Shown: one piece after another, positions 1 to 7,411 of the stretch
How positions within the stretch are numbered: position 1 is the stretch's first letter
Layout: each line of letters begins with the position of its first letter
Assembly: GCF_003258865.1 (NCBI RefSeq)
Contig: NZ_NPEX01000045.1
Span: 1 to 32,538, forward strand
Source of the DNA: Rhodoplanes roseus
GTDB lineage: Bacteria > Pseudomonadota > Alphaproteobacteria > Rhizobiales > Xanthobacteraceae
Length of the DNA: 32,538 nucleotides
Reading direction: 5' to 3'
The notes under the pieces: generated by a model
What the model saw: only the letters and a program-made list of their open reading frames with translations
Databases searched by the model: none
What the model was told of the DNA's origin: nothing
Position numbers and translations under genes: made by a program

Positions 1-29
1 AGGGCGACGGCCCGGCTGCCTCGGCCGTT

Positions 30-71
30 CATCCTTCGAGGCCCGGCTCCGCCGGGCGGCTCAGGATGACG
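30..71. repeat. Dispersed intergenic palindrome, copy 1
   Basis: A 42-nt element ahead of the first gene. A perfect 7-bp stem GCCCGGC/GCCGGGC (41-47 and 51-57) surrounds the loop TCC, and outer arms CATCCT and AGGATG flank it. It matches 33 of 42 positions of the element at 5018-5059 without gaps, which makes it a repeat family rather than a chance hairpin. Similar hairpins of the type CATCCT-CGAGG...AGGATGACG are common between genes in Rhizobiales; that comparison is from memory. Confidence 0.6.
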
Positions 72-134
72 GGACCGGGTCGAAGCGAGAGCTCACGTCC
101 ATGCCGTCCGAGCATTCTCCAACGAGACCGTGCC

Positions 135-1418
135 ATGAGTGACGCCGCCGTGGTCCGACTGCCAGAGCCCCTCCGCCTGCGCGAGCTCGCCGCCGAGCTG
201 TTCGATGCGCTGCACGACAAGACCTTCGACGGCACCGGCATCACGCGCGAGTGCTACGAGGAGGGCGAGAACGCCGCGATGGCGATCTTTCGCGAGGTCG
301 CCGAGCGGCACGGGCTGAAGGTGCGGCTCGACGCCGCCCAGAACATGATCGTGTCGCTGCCCGGCGACGACGGCACCAAGCCGGCGCTGCTGCTCGCCTC
401 GCATGCCGACTCGGTGCCGCAGGGCGGCAATTTCGACGGCGGCGCCGGCGTGGTCGCGGCGCTGCTGACGCTGATCCGCCTCGCCGGCGAAGGCACCCGC
501 ACCGCCGTGCCGGTGCGCGCCATGGTGCTGCGCGGCGAGGAGAGCGCCTTCTACGGCCGCGCCAATATCGGCTCGCGGCTGCTGTTCGGCACGCTCGATC
601 CGAAGGACATGGCGGCCAAGCGGCGCGGCACCGGCCGCACGCTGCGCGAGACGCTGTCGGCCGCCGGCATCGACGTCGACGCCGCGGCGGCCGGCCGACG
701 CATGATCGACGCGTCGACCGTCAAGGCCTATGTCGAGCTGCACATCGAGCAAGGCCCGGTGATGATCGCCCGGAAATTCCCGACCGCGGTGGTCACCGGC
801 ATCCGCGGCAATCTGCGTCACCGCTCGATCATGTGCCGCGGCGAGGCCGGCCACTCCGGCACGGTGCCGCGCTGGCTGCGGCGCGACGCCGTGTTCGCCG
901 TCGCCGATCTCTTGATGCGGCTCGACGAGCACTGGATGCGGCTCCTGGAGCGCGGCCTCGACCTCGTCGTCACCACCGGCGTGATCGGCACCGATCCGGA
1001 TCAGCACGCGCTCAGCCGCATCCCGGGCGAGGTGGCGTTCTCGTTCGAGGTGCGCAGCCAGAGCTTCGAGACGCTGGAGGCCTTCTACGAGCTGTTCCGC
1101 TCGGAGTGCCGCGCCGTCTCCGACCTGCGCCACGTGAAGTTCGAGTTCGACGACCGGGTCTACGCCGAGCCGGCCCGCATGGACGAGAGCATCGTGCGCA
1201 AGCTCGTCGCGGTGTCGGAGCGCCTCGGCCTGCCGACCGAGACGCTCGCCTCCGGCGCCGGCCACGACGCCGCCGTGTTCTCGAACGCCGGCATCCCCTC
1301 GGCCATGATCTTCGTGCGCAACGCCAACGGCTCGCACAATCCGGCCGAGGCGATGGACCTCGACGATTTCATGCAGGGCGTCGCGCTGATGCACGCCTTC
1401 GCGGTGGAAGGGCCGTGA
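135..1418 (+). CDS. M20-family Zn-dependent amidohydrolase (hydantoinase/carbamoylase family)
   Basis: A 427-residue cytoplasmic metallohydrolase of the type that cleaves N-carbamoyl-amino acids, allantoate or ureidoglycolate-like substrates. Metal-site motifs are all present: ASHADSV with His90, GGNFDGGAG with Asp101, RGEES with Glu135/136, ELHIEQGP with His203, and a C-terminal GSHNPAE histidine. The family pattern of a catalytic domain with an inserted dimerisation domain fits the length. The ATG at 135 is preferred over the in-frame ATG at 66, which would add a basic, repeat-derived N-terminus lying inside the upstream palindrome. The substrate cannot be told from sequence; carbamoylase, allantoate amidohydrolase and related activities look alike. 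No hydantoinase or purine-degradation gene lies nearby. Confidence 0.88.
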   Translation: MSDAAVVRLPEPLRLRELAAELFDALHDKTFDGTGITRECYEEGENAAMAIFREVAERHGLKVRLDAAQNMIVSLPGDDGTKPALLLASHADSVPQGGNFDGGAGVVAALLTLIRLAGEGTRTAVPVRAMVLRGEESAFYGRANIGSRLLFGTLDPKDMAAKRRGTGRTLRETLSAAGIDVDAAAAGRRMIDASTVKAYVELHIEQGPVMIARKFPTAVVTGIRGNLRHRSIMCRGEAGHSGTVPRWLRRDAVFAVADLLMRLDEHWMRLLERGLDLVVTTGVIGTDPDQHALSRIPGEVAFSFEVRSQSFETLEAFYELFRSECRAVSDLRHVKFEFDDRVYAEPARMDESIVRKLVAVSERLGLPTETLASGAGHDAAVFSNAGIPSAMIFVRNANGSHNPAEAMDLDDFMQGVALMHAFAVEGP

Positions 1419-1539
1419 CGAGACCCGGCCGACCGATGGTTGCGGACCACTCCGCGGAGCCGCTCTGCGGCGTCACGGAACGGCCCGGTTCCGCCTGGAG
1501 AATCTGGGGAAAGCGGAATTCCCGAGAGGCCTGAGTCGG

Positions 1540-1568
1540 TTGACTGGCCGAACGCATGGGGCGATAAG
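1540..1568 (+). promoter_or_regulatory. Candidate sigma-70-type promoter for pyrE
   Basis: TTGACT (1540-1545) and GATAAG (1563-1568) are separated by exactly 17 nt, upstream of pyrE in a 255-nt gap. This would give a leader of about 100 nt. The -35 element is close to consensus and the -10 element is weaker. Inferred from spacing only. Confidence 0.35.
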
Positions 1569-1673
1569 AGCCGAGTCGCGCTCATGCTCGAGACTGGACT
1601 CGACGCCGGCAGCTCAAGGCTGGCCGGCGGTTTTCGCGCGCGGCTCATGACGGTGCCAGAGACGGAGGACCCC

Positions 1674-2432
1674 GTGAGCACGTTTTCCCCCCCGACCGAA
1701 AAACGCGTGATCGCCCAGCAGACCGCCCGGATGCTGCTGGAGATCAAGGCGATCCAGTTCAATGCGACGCAGCCCTTCGTGTTCACGTCGGGCTGGGCCA
1801 GCCCCGTCTATGTCGATTGCCGCAAGATCATCTCGTATCCGCGGCTGCGCTCGGCGCTGATGGACTTCGCCGCATCGACGATCCTGACCGAGATCGGCTA
1901 CGAGTCGATCGACAACGTCGCGGGCGGCGAGACCGCCGGCATCCCGTTCGCCGCCTGGATCGCCGACAAGCTGATGCTGCCGATGCAGTACATCCGCAAG
2001 AAGGCGAAGGGCTTCGGCCGCAACGCCCAGATCGAGGGCGAGGTGGTGGCCGGCTCGCGCACGCTGCTGGTGGAGGATCTGGCCACCGACGGGCGCAGCA
2101 AGGTCAACTTCTGCAACGCGCTGCGCAAGGCCGGCGCGCAGGTCGATCACTGCTTCGTGCTGTTCTATTACGACATCTTCCCGATGGTGTCGGGCAACAT
2201 GCGCGACCTCGGGGTTCAGCTCCACCATCTCTCGACCTGGCGTGACGTGCTCGACGTCGCGACGGCGAGCGGCCACTTCGATCCGGCGGTGCTGAAGGAG
2301 GTGAAGGCCTTCCTCGACTCGCCGTCCGAATGGTCGGCGGCGCACGGCGGCATCTCCAACTTCGACAGCGATCCCGAGAATGTCGGCACCGGCGCGGGCG
2401 GCCCGAAGGCCGGCGCCAGCGCCGCCGCCTGA
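1674..2432 (+). CDS. pyrE: Orotate phosphoribosyltransferase
   Basis: Joins orotate to PRPP to give OMP, the fifth step of pyrimidine synthesis. The PRPP-binding motif [13 protein letters not shown] is clear at residues 131-143, preceded by the family stretches [15 protein letters not shown] and [14 protein letters not shown]. The GTG start at 1674 (252 residues) has a strong GGAGG (1664-1668) five bases upstream; an in-frame ATG at 1647 would add nine residues and lacks a comparable site. The C-terminal tail is Gly/Ala-rich and probably disordered. carA, which supplies carbamoyl phosphate to the same pathway, lies 24 kb away, so the two are not one operon. The HAD gene follows closely and is probably co-transcribed. 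Confidence 0.93.
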   Translation: MSTFSPPTEKRVIAQQTARMLLEIKAIQFNATQPFVFTSGWASPVYVDCRKIISYPRLRSALMDFAASTILTEIGYESIDNVAGGETAGIPFAAWIADKLMLPMQYIRKKAKGFGRNAQIEGEVVAGSRTLLVEDLATDGRSKVNFCNALRKAGAQVDHCFVLFYYDIFPMVSGNMRDLGVQLHHLSTWRDVLDVATASGHFDPAVLKEVKAFLDSPSEWSAAHGGISNFDSDPENVGTGAGGPKAGASAAA

Positions 2433-2469
2433 TGCCCCCGATGGCCCTGCCCCGCAAGGGCGGGCGCGC

Positions 2470-3177
2470 GTGACCGCGCCCGCCACCGCGACGCCCTCTC
2501 GCGGCACCGTGCTGATGGACCTCGACGGGACCATCAGCGATCCGGCCGGAGGCGTCTACGCCTCGTTCCGCCATGCGCTCGAGCAGGTCGGCCGGCCCTG
2601 GCCCGACGACCAGCCGCTCGCCTGGATCATCGGCCCGCCGCTGCGCGAAAGCTTCATGCTGCTGCTCGACGATCCCGAGAAGACCGCGCAGGCGCTGCAG
2701 CACTACCGCACCCACTACGCCGCCGGCGCGCTCTACGACAACCGGCTCTATACGGGCATGGCCGAGGCGATCGCGGCGCTGGCCGCCGACGGCTTCCGTC
2801 TGTTCGTCGCCACCTCGAAGCTGGTCAGCTTCGCCGAGAAGATCGTGCAGCGCTTCGGCCTCGCGCCGCGCTTCGAGCGCGTCTACGGCTCGACGCTCGA
2901 CGGCCGCATCGACCAGAAGGGCGACATCATCGCCATGTGCCTGGGCACCGAGGACATCGATCCCGAGACCTGCATCATGGTGGGCGACCGCGAGCACGAC
3001 GTGAACGGCGCCCGCGCCAACGGGCTCGACTGCATCGGCGTCACCTGGGGCTTCGGCAGTCGCGACGAGCTGATCGCGGCGCAGGCGCTCGCCCTGTGCG
3101 AGCGCCCGGCCGATCTGGTCGGGCTCGTGTGCGAGGTGATCGACGCGCGCACGCCGGCGGCGACGTCCGAGGCGTGA
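2470..3177 (+). CDS. HAD-superfamily phosphatase, phosphoglycolate phosphatase-like
   Basis: A 235-residue HAD hydrolase. Motif I is MDLDGTISDP, with nucleophile and acid/base Asp17 and Asp19. Motif II is the FVATSK serine/threonine stretch, followed by QKGD with the conserved Lys. Motif III is VGDREHDVNGARANG. An alpha-helical cap sits between motifs I and II, as in the PGP/Gph group. The GTG at 2470 is chosen because AAGGG at 2456-2460 is well placed and earlier in-frame starts fall inside pyrE. It starts 37 bases after pyrE and probably shares its transcript. Substrate is uncertain: 2-phosphoglycolate, pyrophosphate or a nucleotide are all possible. It ends three bases before the convergent gene at 3181. 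Confidence 0.85.
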   Translation: MTAPATATPSRGTVLMDLDGTISDPAGGVYASFRHALEQVGRPWPDDQPLAWIIGPPLRESFMLLLDDPEKTAQALQHYRTHYAAGALYDNRLYTGMAEAIAALAADGFRLFVATSKLVSFAEKIVQRFGLAPRFERVYGSTLDGRIDQKGDIIAMCLGTEDIDPETCIMVGDREHDVNGARANGLDCIGVTWGFGSRDELIAAQALALCERPADLVGLVCEVIDARTPAATSEA

Positions 3178-3180
3178 GGC

Positions 3181-3921
3181 TCAGCCCGCCGTCTGGTCGG
3201 GGAGCAGATTGCGACCGGCGCGCGTCGGCGACGCGGACGGGCGCGAGGCCTTGGCCCGGGGCGCGTCCGACTTGCCGGCCGGCTTGGCCGCCCTGGCCAC
3301 CAGCGCCTCCAGACGCTCCGGCGCGAAGCCGCCGGCCAGCATCAAGCGGCGGTCGAGGGCCCGCATCACCAGCACGTCGAGCGGAACGGCGGCCGCGGCG
3401 GCCCCGGTCGGGTCGTCGGCCAGCACGATCGTCGCCACCCGGTCGGCGAAGCGCTCGCGCTCCTTCATGAAGGCCAGCATGTAGGTGCGGTAGCTCATGT
3501 CGGCGAGCTTGCGGCCGATGATCTGCATGCCGCGGCGGCTGTGCTGGCTGGCCGGTGCGTAGACGGCGGGCCGGCACGAGCAGGCGAAGCGCGACAGCAT
3601 GATCATCAGCGACGAGGTGGTGAGGCCGTCCCGGACGGCCTGATAGTTGATGTCGTCGAGCAGGCCGAAGACCTCGGGGGACGGCTCCGTGGCGGCCCGG
3701 AAGGCCGGCCGCGCCGTCTGCTCCAGGAATGCCAGGAACTGGGCCCGTTGCGGACGGCGGAGCCGGTCGGCGAGATCCCAATAGGACAGCCAGCGATCCA
3801 GCAGCGACACCGTCAACGCGACGTCGGACCCGATGTCGGAGGCGAAAGCCCCCTCCCCGGTCGTCCACGCGGCGACCGCCGCACGAACCGAGAGGTCGTC
3901 CAGATACTGCTGTTCCCGCAT
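3181..3921 (-). CDS. Hypothetical protein, helical with basic Ala-rich tail
   Basis: I do not recognise this family. The 246-residue protein has no signal peptide and no clear transmembrane segment. It looks mostly helical, with aromatic-rich stretches such as LLDRWLSYWDLADRL, a CxC pair (SRFACSCRP) in the middle, and a low-complexity basic tail rich in Lys, Arg, Ala and Pro. The start is ATG 3921 with AGG about ten bases upstream; a GTG one codon earlier is also possible. It converges on the HAD phosphatase with only three bases between the stop codons, so the two transcripts must overlap. The main support for it being real is length, codon-position GC bias and ordinary protein-like composition. 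Confidence 0.6.
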   Translation of the reverse strand: MREQQYLDDLSVRAAVAAWTTGEGAFASDIGSDVALTVSLLDRWLSYWDLADRLRRPQRAQFLAFLEQTARPAFRAATEPSPEVFGLLDDINYQAVRDGLTTSSLMIMLSRFACSCRPAVYAPASQHSRRGMQIIGRKLADMSYRTYMLAFMKERERFADRVATIVLADDPTGAAAAAVPLDVLVMRALDRRLMLAGGFAPERLEALVARAAKPAGKSDAPRAKASRPSASPTRAGRNLLPDQTAG

Positions 3922-4275
3922 CACCCTACCTGCATGTCACGCGGCCGAAGCCGTGAGGCGTTCCGTGACCCGCCCGTGGCCGGGCGCGGTGTCGTCGTTC
4001 GAGGTGTCCCCTCGGCTTCGCGGTCGCGTGTGATCGCGTCGTCGAGGCCCGCAGTCGTCGAGGCCCGCAGTCGCGGCCGCAGTGACCGAAATCTCGCTCT
4101 TGTCGTGCTCTGGCATCGAACGGCACCGGGAGATCCCCGGCAGATGCATCAGTTCCCGCGGCACTCAACGCACGAACCGGCCCAAAAGGTCCGCCCTGGG
4201 CGACATATCAGCTCTGTGCCGGGCGCTCCGACAGGGGCGGTATCGTGATCAGGAGCACGCCGGGGATTCGATCCA

Positions 4276-4289
4276 TTGACGCAGGTCAA
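4276..4289. promoter_or_regulatory. Candidate FNR/FixK-type binding site
   Basis: TTGAC-GCAG-GTCAA: perfect five-base arms around a four-base spacer, matching the CRP/FNR-family pattern TTGAY-N4-RTCAA. Its centre (4282.5) would sit at about -41.5 for a start near 4324, the usual class II activator position, leaving a leader of about 17 nt before the ATG at 4341 with its Shine-Dalgarno inside it. Activation by low oxygen is inferred. Confidence 0.5.
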
Positions 4290-4311
4290 CAATCTGCGGC
4301 GGATCGGAGCG

Positions 4312-4324
4312 ACACTGCCAGTGT
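4312..4324. promoter_or_regulatory. Short palindrome ACACTG-C-CAGTGT before the start codon
   Basis: A 13-nt perfect palindrome between the FNR-like box and the Shine-Dalgarno at 4329-4334. It would cover the -10/start region of the promoter implied by the FNR-like box, so it might be a repressor site. Six paired bases also occur by chance, so this is weak. Confidence 0.25.
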
Positions 4325-4340
4325 AGTCAGGAGGTGTGTC

Positions 4341-4859
4341 ATGACGACGAAGCGTTTCGTCGGCGCGGCCGTCGGCATCGCCGTGCTGAGCCTGTTGGCC
4401 GCGACACCCGCCCTCGCGCAGTCCGCCACCTATCCGGAGCCGGTCCGCGGCGCGCGCGGCATGGTGCTCCTGCCCGGGGTGATGACCGGGCCCGGCACGC
4501 TCGGCACCGGCGGCATGCGCCGCCTGTGCGATCCGCGCTCGGTCGGGCTGACCCAATGGCGCGTGACCTGGATCGAGCGGGTCGTCAAGCCGACCGAGGC
4601 GCAGCTGAAGCCGCTCGACGATCTCAAGGCGGCGTCGGTCAAGGCGGCGGAGCTGTTCGCCACCGCCTGCCCGCGGCTGGCCCCTCGCCTGCAGACCGCG
4701 CCGGCTCAGCTCGAGATGATGGAGAAGCGGCTCGACACCGCCATCCAGGCGGTGCGCGTCATGCGCCCGGCCCTGGACGCCTTCTACGCCTCGCTCGACG
4801 CCAGCCAAAAGGCCCGCATCGACGACATCGGCCCGCGCCGGAGCGGCTGGTTCTGGTGA
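4341..4859 (+). CDS. Exported helical protein, LTXXQ/Spy-like
   Basis: 172 residues with a clear Sec signal peptide: MTTKR, a hydrophobic core, then ATPALAQ with cleavage likely after ALA. The mature part is mostly helical and ends in LDASQKARIDDI followed by RRSGWFW. That resembles the LTXXQ motif of the Spy/CpxP periplasmic chaperone group, whose Rhizobiales members often end in an aromatic tail; the assignment to this family is tentative. An AGGAGG at 4329-4334 lies six bases before the ATG, so the start is secure. An upstream FNR/FixK-like box suggests oxygen-linked control. The last codons of the gene are duplicated just downstream (4879-4907) in another frame. Confidence 0.75.
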   Translation: MTTKRFVGAAVGIAVLSLLAATPALAQSATYPEPVRGARGMVLLPGVMTGPGTLGTGGMRRLCDPRSVGLTQWRVTWIERVVKPTEAQLKPLDDLKAASVKAAELFATACPRLAPRLQTAPAQLEMMEKRLDTAIQAVRVMRPALDAFYASLDASQKARIDDIGPRRSGWFW

Positions 4860-4907
4860 GTCGGACGGGCGGGCGCGACCCGCGGCGAAGCGGCTGGTTC
4901 TGGTGAG
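4832..4907. repeat. Local direct duplication of a gene 3' end
   Basis: Two 29-nt copies at 4832-4860 and 4879-4907 differ at only two positions. Each encodes PRRSGWFW and a TGA stop, but they are 47 bases apart and therefore in different frames. Copy 1 is the real end of the preceding gene; copy 2 lies outside it. Confidence 0.8.
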
Positions 4908-4937
4908 ACCGCCAAGTTGCGGCTGTCGACCTCGATC

Positions 4938-5059
4938 CGTCATCCCGAGGTGCGAGCGGAGCGAGCCTCGACGGATGCGGGCCACGGAGTCACGCGGGGT
5001 GCGGAGTCGCGGGCCGTCGCCCTTCGACGCCCGGTTGCGCCGGGCACCTCGGGGTGACG
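4938..5059. repeat. Composite intergenic palindromic repeat (two units, opposite orientation)
   Basis: Two 42-nt units, 4938-4979 and 5018-5059, face each other across a 38-nt linker. The first begins CGTCATCCCGAGGTGC and matches 15 of 16 bases of the inverted start of the second. The second unit matches the element at 30-71 at 33 of 42 positions. This is the mosaic arrangement seen in BIME-like repeats. It fills most of the gap between the exported protein and the HlyU-family gene and could terminate or stabilise either transcript. Confidence 0.65.
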
Positions 5060-5103
5060 GCGAGAGGCACGGGCGACGACGGCGACCACAACGACGAGGC
5101 CGG

Positions 5104-5388
5104 TCAGTCGAACATCCGGTCGCCCTGGAGGTCGACGATCTGGCGGGCCTTGGAGAGCGTGAAGCTCACGGCGTCGTCGCGCGAGGCGTGGCTGTCGGCC
5201 CGGATGAAGCGGTGCTCCTTGCGGACGCCCTCGACCTCCCGCTCGATCGTTCCGGCGGTCTGGTACTGGCCGCCGTTCTGGAACGGGGCCGCCCGGATCA
5301 CATAGCCCTTGTACTCGACCGGCTCGCTCTCGGGCGCCGGGGCGGGGGCCGACGCGCGGCCCCCGAACAGGGATTTCAGAAACGACAT
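5104..5388 (-). CDS. HlyU-family protein
   Basis: A 94-residue protein with the whole family pattern: short N-terminus MSFLKSLFGG, a Pro/Ala linker, then VEYKGYVIRAAPFQNGGQYQ, RKEHRFIRADSHASRDDA and a closing KARQIVDLQGDR. HlyU was named as a haemolysin activator in Vibrio, but many alphaproteobacterial homologues of this length are annotated only by domain, and a DNA-binding role is not demonstrated by this sequence. The ATG at 5388 gives the family's usual N-terminus; the upstream extension is unlike the family. The Shine-Dalgarno is weak. It lies 79 bases downstream of the small membrane protein gene on the same strand and may be co-transcribed with it. Confidence 0.8.
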   Translation of the reverse strand: MSFLKSLFGGRASAPAPAPESEPVEYKGYVIRAAPFQNGGQYQTAGTIEREVEGVRKEHRFIRADSHASRDDAVSFTLSKARQIVDLQGDRMFD

Positions 5389-5467
5389 CGCGGACTCGTG
5401 GAAGGTGGTCTTCAGTCGCGGCCACTGTAGCCCCGAACCGGGCCGCCGCAAACCACGTCCGACCCGA

Positions 5468-5713
5468 TCAGTGGGCGCGGCGGCCCGACGCCTCGATGGC
5501 CAGCTGCTCGGCCCGGCCGGTCGCGTTGCGCAGCGAGCCGTCCATCGCCAGGATCACCAGGATCCAGGACACGGCGAAGTTGGCGAAGAACAGCGCCAGG
5601 AAGGTGATCAGGCCGGCCGCCTCGGAGACGGAGTTCTCGATGTAGTAGCTGATCCCGGCCGCGACACCGGCACCGAGAACGACGAACAGCACGTAGAGGA
5701 CGAGCGCCTTCAT
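5468..5713 (-). CDS. Small two-helix membrane protein
   Basis: 81 residues with two predicted membrane helices, about residues 4-26 and 33-57, joined by a short polar loop with YYIENS. The C-terminal tail is soluble and charged. GGAGG lies five bases before the ATG, a strong site. I do not recognise the family. A perfect 19-nt palindrome 31 bases upstream of the start (5744-5762) suggests that a dedicated regulator controls it. HlyU follows on the same strand. Confidence 0.65.
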   Translation of the reverse strand: MKALVLYVLFVVLGAGVAAGISYYIENSVSEAAGLITFLALFFANFAVSWILVILAMDGSLRNATGRAEQLAIEASGRRAH

Positions 5714-5743
5714 GACGACCTCCGGGAGACGAACGGTGGCGAA

Positions 5744-5762
5744 CGTTCCGTGACACGGAACG
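5744..5762. promoter_or_regulatory. Perfect 19-nt palindrome, candidate operator
   Basis: CGTTCCGTG-A-CACGGAACG: nine paired bases around a single A, upstream of the small membrane protein gene. No T-run follows on either strand, so an operator is more likely than a terminator. A match of this length at a fixed spacing is expected about 0.1 times in a window of this size by chance. Confidence 0.45.
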
Positions 5763-5926
5763 GCGACGGGATGGCGCCGGGGCGACCCGGGCGTCGCCCT
5801 GGCCTGAAACTTACACGGACCTTACAGGCGTCTCAACGGCAATCGACCATATGGGCCGTCGACGCCCCAGGATTTGTGTATCGCAGCGCAGCACGGGCGA
5901 CCGGAGCGGGCGCGCCGCCGGCCGGC

Positions 5927-6961
5927 TCACACCTCGAATTCGAGGCTCACGCAGCAGCCGGCCCGGCCCGGATAGGCGACCTCGGAGCCGAGGCCCCGCG
6001 CCATGGCGGCGACGATGCGGCTGCCCATGCCGGTGCCCTTGGCCGGGCCGTCGCCGCGCCAGCCGATGCCGTCGTCCTCGACGCTCAGCGCCACCTTGCC
6101 GTCGGCGACCTCGTCGAAGCGCACCCGGATCTCGCCGCCCCCGGTCGTCGGATAGGCGTACTTGAAGGCGTTGGTGACGAGCTCGGTGACCACCACGCCG
6201 ATCGACACGGCCTTGTCGGTCGGCACCCGCACCGGACGGGCGGCGAGCTTCACGGTGGCGGCGTGGCCGGACGCCTTCATGGTCGCTTCGAGGTCGCCGA
6301 GCAGGCTGCCGAGATATTCCGAGATCTCCACCGAGCGCACGTCGTCGGAGTTGTAGAGGCGCCGATGCACGCCGGCGATCGCCATGATGCGGGCCTGCAT
6401 CTCGCGCAGCGCCTCCTGGGCGGACGGATCGGCGACGCCCTTGGACTGCATGTGGACCAGGGCGGCGACCAGCGCGAGGCTGTTGGCGACGCGGTGGTTG
6501 ACCTCGTGCAGCAGCACCTCGGCGCGCTCCTTCGCCTCGCGCATCTCGCGCTCAGCCCGGTCGCGCGCCGCGGCGAGCCGCGCCTTCTCGAGCGACTGGT
6601 CGATGGCGCTTTCGAGCAGCGCCAGGAACTCCTCGCCGACGCTCTTGGAGACGTAGTCGGCGGCCCCGGCCTTGAGCGCCGCGACCGCGACGGCCGCTTC
6701 GCCCGAGGCGGTGACGTAGACGACCGGCGGCGGCGACGGCGTTTCCTGCAGGACGGCCAGCATGTCGAGGCCCGTGCCGGTCGGCAAGAAGTGGTCGAGC
6801 ACGATCACGTCGACGCCGCCGTGGGCGAGGCGCGCCAGCCCCTCCTCGGCCGTGCTCACCCGCTCGACCGCATAGCCGCGGCGGCCGAGGGCCCTCTGGA
6901 CGAGCCGCGCCAGTCCCGTATCGTCGTCGACATGAAGAACCGTGACGGGCGTGCTCGGCAT
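5927..6961 (-). CDS. Hybrid REC-HisKA_2 histidine kinase
   Basis: 344 residues, cytoplasmic, no membrane segment. The N-terminal receiver (about 5-122) has DDD at 12-14, phosphoacceptor Asp56 in VIVLDHFLP and Lys106 in YVSKSV. A coiled linker leads to an HWE/HisKA_2 dimerisation box at 150-170 with EVNHRVAN, phosphoacceptor His156. The ATPase domain carries the N box ELVTNAFKYAYP and the G boxes VEDDGIGW and GTGMGSRIV. It is the last gene of a three-gene set: four bases separate it from the upstream response regulator. The receiver-first order suggests it takes phosphate from, or is gated by, the upstream kinase. Its output target is not visible here. Confidence 0.88.
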   Translation of the reverse strand: MPSTPVTVLHVDDDTGLARLVQRALGRRGYAVERVSTAEEGLARLAHGGVDVIVLDHFLPTGTGLDMLAVLQETPSPPPVVYVTASGEAAVAVAALKAGAADYVSKSVGEEFLALLESAIDQSLEKARLAAARDRAEREMREAKERAEVLLHEVNHRVANSLALVAALVHMQSKGVADPSAQEALREMQARIMAIAGVHRRLYNSDDVRSVEISEYLGSLLGDLEATMKASGHAATVKLAARPVRVPTDKAVSIGVVVTELVTNAFKYAYPTTGGGEIRVRFDEVADGKVALSVEDDGIGWRGDGPAKGTGMGSRIVAAMARGLGSEVAYPGRAGCCVSLEFEV

Positions 6962-6964
6962 GGA

Positions 6965-7411
6965 TCAGGTGGCTTCCGGAACCTGCATCACCGCGAAGAA
7001 CAGGCCGAGCTGCCGGATCGCGTTGGCGAAGCCGTCGTAGTTCACCGGCTTGGTGATGTAGACATTGGCGCCGAGATCGTAGCAGCGCTGGATCTCGCGG
7101 GCGTCGTCCGTGGTGGTGAGGACGACGACGGGCGAGCGCCGCGTGTGCTGGTTGGACTTGAGCCGCTCGAGAATGTCGATGCCGGTCATGTCCGGCAGGT
7201 TGAGGTCGAGCAGGATGAGGAGCTGGCGCCCGGCGCTGACCACCCCGGAGCCGTCCGGCCCGAGCAGATAGTCGAGCGCCTCGGTGCCGTTGGCGAACGG
7301 GACGATCTCGTTGCTGACGCCGGCGCGGCGAATGTTCTTCTCGATGAGGCGCGCATGCCCCTCGTCGTCCTCGATCATCACGATCTTAACGGGCTTCGCG
7401 TTCTGATTCAC
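6965..7411 (-). CDS. Single-domain response regulator, Rcp1-like
   Basis: A 148-residue receiver with no output domain. Acidic pocket IEDD (14-16), phosphoacceptor Asp69 in LLILLDLNLPDMTGIDIL, the TTT switch stretch and Lys in YITKP are all present. The long beta4-alpha4 region and YDLGANVYITKPVNYDGF resemble the Rcp1/bacteriophytochrome-partner type. The GTG at 7411 has GGAG nine bases upstream and overlaps the end of the kinase gene by 26 bases; an alternative GTG at 7435 is possible. The overlap implies translational coupling. It probably shuttles phosphate from the CHASE3 kinase to the REC-HisKA_2 kinase, which is inference from order. Confidence 0.88.
   Translation of the reverse strand: MNQNAKPVKIVMIEDDEGHARLIEKNIRRAGVSNEIVPFANGTEALDYLLGPDGSGVVSAGRQLLILLDLNLPDMTGIDILERLKSNQHTRRSPVVVLTTTDDAREIQRCYDLGANVYITKPVNYDGFANAIRQLGLFFAVMQVPEAT

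Larger units (their letters stand above)
3922..4340. other. Gene-free stretch with tandem repeat and regulatory palindromes
   Basis: No convincing coding sequence in 419 nt. It holds an exact tandem duplication of a 16-nt unit, GTCGTCGAGGCCCGCA, at 4038-4053 and 4054-4069. Near the downstream end lie an FNR/FixK-like box (4276-4289) and a second palindrome (4312-4324), both listed separately. The part next to the unknown minus-strand gene probably contains its promoter, but I cannot point to one. Confidence 0.5.

Noticed and set aside
93-1394. Long minus-strand open frame opposite the M20 hydrolase
   Set aside because: Its translation is Arg/His/Ala/Gly-rich without recognisable motifs, a typical shadow of a GC-rich gene; the plus-strand frame has all metal motifs.
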